Assembly (NCBI RefSeq): GCF_902148855.1
Contig: NC_043964.1
Coordinates: forward strand, 33,899,984-33,963,983
Source of the DNA: Sphaeramia orbicularis
Lineage: Eukaryota; Chordata; Actinopteri; Kurtiformes; Apogonidae
DNA: 64,000 bases
Reading direction: 5' to 3'
The notes under the pieces are model-generated. The model was not told where the DNA came from, searched no databases, and saw nothing but the letters and a program-made list of their open reading frames with translations. How positions within the stretch are numbered: position 1 is the first letter of the stretch; each line of letters opens with the position of its first letter. This document shows, one piece after another, positions 33,768-59,500 of the stretch. The translations under genes were made by a program, and so were the position numbers.

Positions 33768-34585
33768 GTGTATCTTTTGGTAATTGGATTTTCATTTCAG
33801 AAACAAAAGAACAACTAGTGGTTAATTGATTTTTGTTTTACAATAGAAGAATTCAAATTGAATTTCAAGGTGTTTTTCTTTTTCAGTGTCAAAACAGACA
33901 AACCAAATTTAAAAAACAGATTGATTTTCGTTTTCTCTGTCTAATAACAAAAATGAAAGTTACTACTTAACTGAAATTGAAAGATGGACCACAAACGGCT
34001 GGGGTTTTTTTTTTTTTTTTTTTTTTTTTCCTTTTCTCAGACCGGATGTTGTCATTTTCAAGGGAAGAGTGCTAATGCCTAGGTCACAAAGATTCTTACA
34101 AACAATGGGTTTGTATGAATCTTCCACTTCGTACGAAATCTGGACATCATAAACATGCTCCCTCCACGAATGTCTACAAGCTTCAGATTTTGTACGAACT
34201 GGAAGATTCGTACAAACCCATCATTTGTAGGCATTAGCGCTCCTTCCTGCAAAAAAAACAACAACAACAAAAAAAAATTAGTGCTCTTTCCTTGAAAATG
34301 ACAACATCTGGTCTCAGAAAATGGAAAAAACAAACAACCATTTTTGGTCAGTTTTTTTCATTTCTGTCAGGTAGTAACTTTCTTTTTTGTTATTAGGAAG
34401 AGAAAACAAAAATCAACTGTTTTGTTTTTTTTTTAATTTGGTTTATCTGTTTTGACACTGAAAAAGAAAAGCACCTAGAAATTCAATTTTAATTCTTCTA
34501 TTTTAAAATGAAAATCAATTAACCACTAGTTTTTCTTTTGTTTCTGAAAAGAAATTCCAATTACCAAAAGATACACTACTGACCT
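33768..34585. mobile_element. Foldback element, about 0.8 kb
   Basis: Left arm 'tatcttttggtaattggatt', 'gaacaactagtggttaattg' returns inverted as 'caattaaccactagtttttc' and 'aattaccaaaagatacac'. A second, inner palindrome (34056-34250: 'gctaatgcctaggtcacaaa' against 'gtaggcattagcgctc') forms the loop. No coding content. Confidence 0.7.
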
Positions 34586-35167
34586 TTCCCCAAATCTATG
34601 ATAAAAATGTAAAGCCTAATAATGATTATGTCTTTGTTTTTTGTTTTCTCCTCCTTGGCTGTGTCCCCTGTCTTTGTAGAACAACACAGCTGCTTGTCAT
34701 GTCATCAGCCTCAGCATTATTTCAATCCCATTATTTCACCCATTTGCTTTTCACTGTGTGCTCTATCACAGCTGTAGTTACATTCAAAGGTGTGGTTCTA
34801 ATGTTGTTTCAGTTGTGAATCTAATGTGCATTACCCTCCGCTGCACCATCCTTGAGCATCCAGCTGGTCTTCACTTGACTCTGCAGGGTCAGCCTTTAAA
34901 TAAGTCACATAAGCCTTAATTTTGCCTCTTCACCTCCTCCTGCACTTGCCGTTCACAAAACAGACCTTGCGATAAATCCCTCATAGTTTTTCCTCTTTCC
35001 ACTGAGTGCCGTATCCTGGTCTGATATTTCCAAATTTGATTGCAAAGGTAAGTGGAAAGGCCAAGTTAGCTGGATTAATGCTAACTCTACACTTATATGA
35101 ATAAAATGTGATTGGTTTTCCTCTGTAAGTAACTTTGGAAAAAAGCGTCTGTCAAATGCATAAACAT

Positions 35168-35625
35168 AAACACTGCAAAAATCAAAATCTTATCTTGTGT
35201 ATTTTTCTCATTTCTAGTCAAAATATCTCATCATGCTTAAAATAAGACATAATCACCTAAAGAGTAGCTTTTCAGTGAGATATAAGAACTTATTTTTAGA
35301 CAATAGATCTTGAAAATCTTATTTCAAGAAATCTTACCAAGAAAATTTTCACTTGTTCCATTGGCAGATTTTTTTGTTGTTGCTTGAATTAGGCAAAAAA
35401 AAAAAAAATCTTGAATTAAGAAAAAAAAAAAAAAAATCTGCCAATGGAACAAGTGAAAATTATCTTGGTAAGATTTTCAAGATCTATTGTCTAAAAATAA
35501 GTTCTTATGTCTCACTGAAAAATTACTCTTTAGGTGATTCTGTCTTATTTTAAGTGTGATGAGATATTTTGACTAGAAATGAGAATAAATACACTTGGTA
35601 AAATTTAGATTTTTTCCAGTGTAAC
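35168..35625. mobile_element. Foldback MITE ('cactgcaaaaatcaaaatct'), member 1
   Basis: Arms around an A/T-rich centre at 35390 are almost perfect inverted copies, for example 'tctcatttctagtcaaaata' against 'tattttgactagaaatgaga'. A second copy is at 37395-37711. Confidence 0.75.
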
Positions 35626-35629
35626 CAGC

Positions 35630-36330
35630 AGGACTAACTTTTGTGGATAGGACTAGATAAAAATGTGATGAAAAATGTGTGTCTTGTCAACAACAGCAGT
35701 TTAAACAGTACAATTAAAATAAATAAATAAATACTTAATGACATTTTTCACAAGGCAGCTGAACCTCAAGTGACAACTGTTTTATATTTAGTACATAAAA
35801 CTTCCCTTATCCCCCATGAACAACAATACTCATTACAATATAGTCAGTGCATTTTAATAAACAAATGGACAAACCAATAGAGACTCACAACAGGAAAAAA
35901 AACAAATTAGATAAATATACAAATGACTCCAAAGTAATGTGTAGATCCAGTTACAGACGCAGCAGTTACACAGTTAAACAGAGACAGGTAAGAGACCGGA
36001 GAGAAGTTTGTTTCTAACAGTTTGATAATACACCATCGTGTCATCAGTGCATTTTTGGTGACTGATGAACATATAATCCACACTATTGTTTTATGTATTT
36101 TTTAAAGCTGTCAGATGACTAATAATCCATACCAGGAAATTAGACTAAAGGCAAAATAGATCCAAAGGCTCACACATACTCATACATATAATGGCCTGTT
36201 ATCTTTCATACTGATGAAAAACATAATAACATCAATGACTTATTCATATATTATACATAAATATATAACACATGGATATAATGGACAAAAAAGGGATAAA
36301 TCTTATTGTTATATGATAATTTCTTCACCA
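35630..36330. other. 3' flank of copy C
   Basis: AT-rich sequence downstream of the copy C stop. It probably contains the 3' UTR; I cannot fix its end. Confidence 0.4.
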
Positions 36331-50680
<14,350 letters not shown>

Positions 50681-51600
50681 GGCAGCTTCCAACTCACCAA
50701 ACACTGATCATCACTGCTTTAGCCATGCCCAGTGTATATGTAGCCTACATACATTTTTCAAATTTGCTTAGCATCCATTCACAGGTTTTACAAGGATAGA
50801 TGGTAATGTAATGCAAAAATCAATGCAAAGTCACTAACCTTTAAAAAAAAATTTACATTTTGACAATGTGGGGAGGTACCTCCTCCTATAATGCATCCAT
50901 TACTCTGAAACATAAAAGTATAAACCACTAAACATATTCATTTACACTAAGGATAACTAAAAACAAATGGTAGTTTAATTCAAGGGACACATTTTTATCT
51001 AAATATGTAAAAATGAACATTTATAGAGTGGTTCAGGTTAAGAAGGAGATTTTTTGAGAGGCTAATCTGGCCTGCTTCTGTTTCTCAGGCAGAGTTACAT
51101 GTGTTTGTAAAGAAAAAGGAAATTATTAAAATAACGGTTAATGGTTAAATTTGGGGTATTAAATGGAAAATTCTATCAGAAAATACTGACCTCTAAAATA
51201 GACATGCTTCAGATTAGATTATTATTGCACAAAAATACCTTTAACTTCCTGACACCCAGTAAGTACAAGTTTTGGTGTTTTTACATTTATTAATCACATT
51301 GACTGGAAGCATGATGGAACAGTTTTCTCAGACACATCATTTATTTATTTATTTATGGAATGTCCTTTGCGGACTTTTTTTTTTTTTTAAGTAAAGCTTT
51401 AAAACTCTTGTCCACTATAGAGGACAAAGATGCATTGCTGGGTCTCAGGAGGTTAAGATTAAGGTTTTATTCTCCTCACTAAAACTATAGTGTAAACTGT
51501 TTCCCCAAACTTAGGGTAAATGTTTACCTATATGTGAAAGACACAGAGAGGCAAGGAAGATAACAAGACAAAGTGATGTAAAAGATGTAACAAGACATTG
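50681..51600 (-). promoter_or_regulatory. 5' flank of copy C
   Basis: Upstream of the copy C start codon. It holds no gene or recognised element. It is unlike the 5' flanks of A and B, so regulation may differ; no core promoter motif stands out. Confidence 0.3.
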
Positions 51601-51629
51601 AAGTTGCAAACATGAAAATTATGTATATT

Positions 51630-51631
<2 letters not shown>

Positions 51632-51661
<30 letters not shown>

Positions 51662-51671
51662 CTGTGTGTGT

Positions 51672-51768
<97 letters not shown>

Positions 51769-51770
51769 TA
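51632..51770 (+). repeat. (GT)n(TA)n compound microsatellite
   Basis: Roughly 70 bp of GT units run straight into roughly 60 bp of TA units. Confidence 0.95.
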
Positions 51771-52318
51771 CAGGGTGGGGAAGCAAAATTTACAATGAAC
51801 ATTTAGTTGTTTTTTTCTCAGCAGGCACTACGTCAATTGTTTTGAAACCAAACATATATTGATGTCATAATCATACCTAACACTATTATCCATACCTTTT
51901 CACAAACTTTTGCCCATATGAGTAATCAGGAAAGCAAACGTCAAAGAGTGTGTGATTTGCTGAATGCACTCGTCACACCAAAGGAGATTTCAAAAATAGT
52001 TGGAGTGTCCATAAAGACTGTTTATAATGGAAAGAAGAGAATGACTATGAGCAAAACTATTACGAGAAAGTCTGGAAGATACTATTAAAGAAGAATGGGA
52101 GAAGTTGTCACCCGAATATTTGAGGAACACTTGCGCAAGTTTCAGGAAGCGTGTGAAGGCAGTTATTGAGAAAGAAGGAGGACACATAGAATAAAAACAT
52201 TTTCTATTATGTACATTTTCTTGTGGCAAATAAATTCTCATGACTTTCAGTAAACTAATTGGTCACACACTGTCTTTCAATCCCTGCCTCAAAATATTGT
52301 AAATTTTGCTTCCCCACC

Positions 52319-52321
<3 letters not shown>
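51771..52321 (+). mobile_element. Mariner-like deletion derivative
   Basis: Inverted ends cagggtggggaagcaaaatt and its complement lie inside TA repeats. A frame from ATG 51918 reads 'MSNQESKRQRVCDLLNALVT' and 'KEISKIVGVSIKTVYNGKKR' (HTH). Further on, 'EEWEKLSPEYLRNTCASFRK' and a stop look like the transposase C-terminus. The catalytic middle is missing. Confidence 0.78.
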
Positions 52322-52372
<51 letters not shown>

Positions 52373-52400
52373 ATGTATATGTATATACACACACACACAT
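52322..52400 (+). repeat. (TA)n and (AC)n microsatellite
   Basis: TA run with TATG variants, then CA units. It continues the TA tract interrupted by the mariner insertion. Confidence 0.9.
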
Positions 52401-52404
52401 ACAA

Positions 52405-53035
52405 CCATGCAAGACATATACATACAAGGCTGCTTTAACAGTGAAGGCTTGAATAAGGAATAATTTGTGTCTGAAACAGATATAGAACTATTTTTGATGT
52501 CTTGAGGTGAAAAGTTCCAGAACCACTGACTTAGAGAGTCTGTACTTCACCTGTCAAAACTATTTGTCTTGTAAAAACTGTGCATCATGGTAAAAAACAT
52601 GGCAGTGCATCATATACAGATTACATGTAAATGGCACACAAATCCTGTTACAACAAACGGGTAAACACCTTTTTTTTTGGTAGCAGCAGTGTACTGTGTG
52701 AACAAGTCAGACCCAGTGGAAAAACGAAAGATGTAGTGTTAATGAAATTATTCATTATTTTGTTTTAATTATTCATAAAATTTAGACTAAAATCTGGTAA
52801 GATTGGGGTTACATCTGATATTGGAACAAATCATATATAATTGTTGACAGAAATCACCAGGACGTCACCATAAAAACAAACTACAGAATTAGATGACAGA
52901 AGCAGACACAACAGGACCTGAGACAAAAACACCCAGATCTACCGGTGCAGTTTGAAGAGATCCAACTATTTCCTGAGCTCTTGTTTTACATGAATTCTGA
53001 TGTAAACACACACTGAAGACACACACTCAAACCTT
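52405..53035. other. Spacer without recognisable gene
   Basis: No coherent frame or repeat ends seen. Confidence 0.4.
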
Positions 53036-53039
53036 AAAA

Positions 53040-53480
53040 ACATTGAATCAAAACCATTGGATGCCAATAAAATGGCATCATTGTATAATTCAGGAAACAT
53101 ACAATCTGTTAAACTTTGAGAATTTTAGAAACTTATCTTTGGTCTTTGAATGTGTGAATGGACATGTGCAAGAAATATTTGGTCAAATGATATTGAGGTA
53201 TAGTAGTAGAGGAGCCGCCACAAGGGGAACCACTAGTGGAGAATGAATATCAGAAAAATGTAAAACATTTGGTCAATCTTCTTTCTCAGTCAAAGGTCCC
53301 CAGATTTGGAACACATTACCATTGGAATTAAAAACACCAACTAATGTTACTAAATTTTGTTTTCTTAACTTGCAGTGTTGTTTGACTGTTTCTAGACCTG
53401 TGTTGACATGTATCTTACCAAATCTTTAGTCATTATTGAGTTTAATTTTGTTTTGTCAAACTGTTTTTGTTTATTTTGTG
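53040..53480 (+). mobile_element. LINE ORF2 C-terminal fragment
   Basis: Plus-strand frames resemble the end of LINE ORF2 proteins: 'GHVQEIFGQMI' and a later 'SQSKVPRFGTHYHWN', similar to the usual '...FSVKGPxxWNxLP' end. Stops and frame changes show it is dead. Weak call. Confidence 0.4.
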
Positions 53481-53784
53481 TTGCTTCTTTTGAAATAATG
53501 TACTAATCATTATTTGCTAAAACACCTTTATGATAGTCACTTACTCCCAAGTTGGCAGTCCATGAACTTTCCATGAATATGCTGGGTTAACATTAACAAC
53601 CTCAGTGTTGACTGACATAATGTTATGTTTGTTCTTACAGTATATTGGTCACTTTGCTTACCAGTAGTGATGTTAAAACAACTTTGCTCGAGATTTTAGA
53701 ATTCTGGTTAAGGTAGTTAGTCAAAAAATAGTATTCATGTCAACTATGCACATCTAGACACTATGAGCTAAACAAGGCGTAAAG

Positions 53785-53862
53785 CAGGGGTGTCAAACTC
53801 ATTTTAGTTCAGGGGCCAGATTCAGCCAAATTTGATCTGAAGTGGGACGAACCAGTAAAATA

Positions 53863-53955
<93 letters not shown>

Positions 53956-54566
53956 AATGTCAACTCCAAACTTACGTTTTAAAGCAAAAAAAGTAAATTT
54001 ACATTATGAAAAGGTTAACATCTACAAACCATCCTTTCAAAAGATGTGAATAACATGAACAAACTGAAAAAATAAGTGTAATTTTAACAATATTCTGCCT
54101 CAGTCTATCATTTACACATGTACATTATAACATACAGATCACAGTGGATCTACAGATACACAAAACATTTAGTAAGAGGTGGAAGATTGTTAAAATTGTA
54201 CTTACTTCTCTTAAGACATTTCAGGTTGTTCATATTTGTTCAGGTTATTCACATTTCTTGCAAACAGATAATTTGTTAATGTAAATATTTTCATGTAATT
54301 TGACTTTTGTTTTCACTAAACCAAAGATAAAAAAAAAAAATCTGCAGTTGTCATTATTTACAAGTTATTATGATATTAATTTAATGATCTGACCCAATTG
54401 AGATCTAATTGGTCTGTATGTGGAACCTGAATTAAAATGATTTTTACACCATTAATTGCTAATATCTTAAGTGTAATTTTTGTATTTCACTAATTCATCC
54501 CACAGGCCAGATTGGACCCTTTGGCGGGCCGGATTTGGCCCCCGGGCCGCATGTTTGACACTTGTG
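53785..54566. mobile_element. hAT-like MITE ('caggggtgtcaaac' family), member 2
   Basis: Ends caggggtgtcaaac and gtttgacacttgtg, flanked by a perfect 8-bp duplication GCGTAAAG (53777-53784, 54567-54574). A (TA)n run (53866-53952) lies inside. Same family as 32215-32942. Confidence 0.85.
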
Positions 54567-55152
54567 GCGTAAAGCATATGGAGCGGCTTGGTTATTCTGC
54601 CCGGAACTAATATGCCTTGCTTACGTTTCCTATCGACCACATTAACTAACAGGACGAGTACGGAGTGTGCGTACCTAGCCGGTAAAACAGTGGATGTGTT
54701 GCTGCATATGTTTTCATTTACATAATACGCAGGATTGTTGGATGTTTGTGCAACTTGTATTTTTATGCTCTTTACTTTCACATTAACGCTATGTAAGTTT
54801 GAATCTGTGATAAATGAGGCACGGTTAGCTTTAGCCGGAGCTAAGCTTGTGACTAATGTTTTAGCATCAGATGCTAACGTTAACCAAACAGGAATGTATA
54901 CAAAATAGCATTTAACGGGAGGGTTTCGTTGATGTTTTGTTTACGGAGTATTGTTTTATTTGTTAAACGTCACGGGGACAGAAAATGATTGACTAAACGT
55001 ATAAAGATTAGCAGTATAACCGTGGAGTGTGAACTGAGCTGTAATAAATTATTTCCCTTAAACCACTCATAAGTTTTTGGTTTGTTTTCCTTTCTTTAGT
55101 TCATCGAATCAGCTGAAAGCGACTGCATTGAATAAACGGACAAACAGCAATC
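54567..55152 (+). promoter_or_regulatory. gtf2f1: gtf2f1 promoter and 5' UTR
   Basis: Between the MITE and the ATG. 'gcccggaact' (about 54599) is an ETS-like site, common in housekeeping promoters. A gtaagt at 54792 could be the donor of a non-coding first exon; an acceptor (tttctttag) precedes the second 5' UTR segment at 55100-55152. No TATA box is evident. The start site itself is not determined. Confidence 0.45.
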
Positions 55153-56515
55153 ATGACGTCTCTGGTATGTTTGGACTCGCTACCTTTCCATCTGTGACAA
55201 GTTATGATTATAAAAACCATAAGATAAATTCTCCTCATCTGTATGTTTTATAGGGGAGCAGCAGTTCCACAGCCACTGAATACACTGTCCGAGTGCCCAA
55301 GTGAGTAACATAGACTCATATGCAGATAAACACAAGAAGGTCTGGTAAGCCTCAAAGTGCAATGTGTGTAATAGAAACTGAAAAGAGCAAACTGGAAGGA
55401 TTTGGTCCTGTTCATCAAAATCACCATGTGTGCAAGCCTTTCAGCTGCTGCATTTGAAACTTAATTCTCAATCTTCAAACTTCATTTAATATTGTAAACA
55501 TTTCTGTGTAGAACACAAAGTGTACACAAGTGAGGCCTTGGATCCAGAACTTGTTTTGATTTGACCATCAATTTAGTTAAGCATTAATACAAAGCATGCA
55601 GTCTAAAAGCTGTATGAATTGACTCAATGCTGTAAATCACTGAAGGCTAATATTTCTAATATGTTTTGCCAATGTGTACCTCGGCTGAAGTGTGCCTTTG
55701 CAAATTAAAATGAATATGTTAGATTATATCCTATTCACATGACCTCTTGATTGAACTCGGGGTGGGTATGTGTATATAGGTGTTTTGGCAGCCCATCATT
55801 CTCAACATCTGTCTGTATTTGTGTCTATATTTAGAAACACTAGCAAGAAGTACAACATCATGGCTTTCAATGCAGGAGACAAAGTCAACTGTTCAACTTG
55901 GACACAGGTGGGTTTCATTGCAGATGTCCTGAGCTGCATGCAGCATTGTTAAATTTGACATAAAAACTCAAGAGTTGAGATGAATGATCAGTTTATATTG
56001 ACCATGACACCCTCAAGTCTTACACTTGTTCACATCCCTCCTTTTCTTTCCAGGCACGTATGGAAAGAGACATGAGCGCTCGGCGGATATATGGGGAGGA
56101 AGAGACAGCAGAAGGTGCGGCTGGCAGCGAGTTTGGCAAAAAGCAGCGGGAGGAAGCACGGCGCAAGAAGTTTGGTATTGTGACACGAGAGTTCAAAGTG
56201 GAGGACCAGCCCTGGATTCTCAAAGTTAATGGAAAAGCTGGCAAGAGGTGAGATCTAAGGCACTTATTGATGCTTGAATATAGTCAGTGTATTGCATTGC
56301 ACTGGCCCTACCACTCAACATGTGACAGTTCTTCAGAGAATGAAACCACTTTTCAGGCAATACATGATTATACAAAACACTTTTGTACTTATGTATTGGT
56401 TCTTGTACTTTTCAAGTTTGTTTTACAATAGCTAGGTCAGTGTTTTTAAACCTTGGGGTCAGGACCCCACGTGGGGTCGCCTGGAATTCACATGGTGTCG
56501 CCTGAAATTTCTAGT

Positions 56516-56548
<33 letters not shown>

Positions 56549-59500
56549 GCTTACTAATAAAAAATATATGGTAAGTTGAAAGAGACATTCAGAATAGCCT
56601 ACATAAAAGTTATGACAAACTCTGAGGCTGAAACTGAAGCACTGTGGTACTGTTTATCTTTCAAATGTTCATTGTGGTCAGTTTAAGATGCTGCAGCTCT
56701 TTCATAATTCATAATTTGAGTTATTGTTTTTTCAGTATTAATTGTCAGCCCTGTAGATACAAGCTGGACTGACTGTACATATCCTGACCAAGGAAAATAA
56801 AATTCTCACTTTGTGCAATAATCTCAACCTGGCTTTTCTGCCTCCATCCATAATAATATACATTATATAGCCTAAATGTCATCTAAAATTAACGTTTATT
56901 TGCAACATAGTATAGCAAACGATTACATGATCAAAAATAAATTAATTTCAGCAAAAAAAAAAAAAAAAGTCTCCATTTTGAATGTCTAGGGTCACCAGAA
57001 ATGTGTGATGTTAAAATGGGGTCACGAGCCAAAAAAGGTTGGGAACCACTGAGCTAGGTATTCAAATAATTAGTAATTTATTGTTTGTCCACAATCCAAT
57101 CACATCGACATACTGTATACTACAAGCTTCATGAGAATTTCCTACCATTTACAATACTGTCTCTTTCTATGTCTTTTGCCTCAGGTTCAAGGGAATAAAG
57201 AAGGGTGGTGTTACAGAAAATGCATCATACTACATCTTTACACAGTGTCCTGATGGAGCTTTTGAGGCCTTCCCTGTCCATGGCTGGTATAATTTCACAC
57301 CCCTGGCTAAGCACAGAACTCTCACTGCAGAGGAGGCCGAGGAGGAGTGGGGCAGGTATGGAGAAATGTTTACGATTTAAAGACAGTTAAAATCAAAATG
57401 AGATGAAGTAAAGGAGAGCAGACCTGGAAGGGCTCAACAAAAGTGAGAGAAAAGATGGCATGATTGTGTACATACAAGGGAGTAAATGAATACGAAGTAA
57501 AAAAAAAAAAAAAAACCTGTATTTTAGATGGAAAGGGAAAGTGGTAATATGAGGAAACATGCACAAGAATATGAAGAGAAAAAATTGGCAATAAAGAAGC
57601 AGTAGCACAATGGAGATTATTACATCACATTAAAAACAAGGAAAAGTATAAATGAATGGACTGTAGAGTATGTGCAGGGAAAAAAAGAACTTTAAAGATT
57701 GTTTGATTGTTGGAAAGGCAGTTGGGTGGTGTTTTGAGGCAGTAAAAAAAAGTATGTCAGTGCATTTTAAAAAACATACTACTTATGTACATTCTTGTTT
57801 TGTAGGAGGAACAAGGTGGTTAATCACTTCAGCATCATGCTTCAGAGGCGTCTGCGGGAGCAGGAACGTGGCGAAGAAGATGAAGACGAGGGTGAGAAAT
57901 CTGGCAAGAAGAAAAAGAAAGGTGGGAAAGGGGGCGACCTTCGTATTCATGACCAGGACGAGGATTTGGAGATGAGCAGCGATGACAGCAATAGCAGTGG
58001 GGGTGAAGGTAAAGAGAAACACTCAATTTAATGTTTGTTGTAGAGTAGCATGTAACAAAGCCAAGATGGATTTGTAGAGAAGTATTTTGTGTCTCTTTAT
58101 TCTGCCACACTAATCTGCCTTTTACTGTTTCTTGTGTGGTTTTGTTTCTTTCTGCTATCTGGGCACCTCTCTCTGTACGGGACAGATGGCGAGAGCAAGA
58201 CAAAGACAAAGAAAGACATGGGAAAAGGAAAAGGGAAGAAGAAGAAGAAGAGTAGGAGCAGTGAGAACGAGGCATTGGAGGACAGTGACGATGGAGACTA
58301 CGAAGGTCAAGAAGTGGATTACATGTCAGATGAAAGCAGGTCTGTTTTGTTATGTTGTCTGATTCCTATTTTTTTTTTAACAATTTTTATTTTTCAGTTC
58401 TTAACAGTACAAAACAGTCTCCTTAGGTTGAGGAGTAGGAGAGAAAGAAAAAAAAAAACAGATGAAAAGAACAACCTGTGATGGTGTCAGAATATTAAGG
58501 TCCCTTAATAGATACATTTGTCTCTGAAAGTCAACCACTTTCCCCAGTTTTTCACAAAGAGATTTTCTTTTAACTTCAGTTTATATGTAAGATGTTCCAT
58601 GACAAGTATATCATCCATGATTGAAATCCATTGTTTATAAGATGGAGCATCAGTCTTCAGCCAGTTCTTTGTTATGGCCTTCTTTCTGGCCACCAGAAGG
58701 ATCTTTGTCTGATTCATTTTTACCTCCGCCAAGGAGGTTATGTTTTTGCCGGTGTTGGTTTGTCTGTCTGTTTGTCTGTCTGTCTGTCCGTGTGCAAGAT
58801 TATTCAAAAAGTTATGGACGGATTTGGATGAAAATTTCAGGAAATGTTGATACTGGCACAAGGAACAAATGATTAAATTTTGATGGTGATCGGGGGTGGG
58901 AGGATGGGGGGGGGGGGGGGCACTGATCTGCCTTGGCGGAGGCCCGCGCTTTCCGAATGCTTTTCTAGTTTTTGTTTTCGTTTGTTGGCTTTCTGTAATG
59001 TTATTCTCTGAAAACAGCTCAGAAGAAGAGCATGAGAAGGGAAAGCCCAGCAAAGAAGAGCATCCCAAAGGTAACACATCCCATGCTCTGTATAAACTTT
59101 CCAGTTAAAGATCAGTTCCTCACCTCAGAGACACGAACTTGTTTCCAAAGTCTGCAAATCAGCACGCCACTGTATTGATTGGTGTTAAGGATTTCTCCTA
59201 CTTAATGTTTGTCAAAGGAATTGACGAAGCATCTGAAAGCGAAGAAGAAAGCGAGGAGGAGAAGCAGAACGAAGAGGAAGCAAAAGAGGAGGAAGAAGAG
59301 GAAGACGGAAAGAAAACCCCGGTTCAAATGGAAAAGAAGAAGAAAAAAGGTACAATTAGACAACAACAGATCTGACACGATAAATACCAAAAAGTAACGT
59401 TGATAAACACGAGCGCAGAAATATCACATTATTTTAAGATGTGTTGATTTGTGTGTCACAGACAGCAGCGGAGAATCCGAAAGCTCAGACGACAGCGACA

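Noticed and set aside
51524-51862. Open frames of Cys-Val or Ile-Tyr repeats
   Set aside because: Products of the GT/TA microsatellites.
57783-58362. Alternative and antisense frames over gtf2f1 exons 6-7
   Set aside because: They are shadows of the Lys/Glu-rich exons of gtf2f1.
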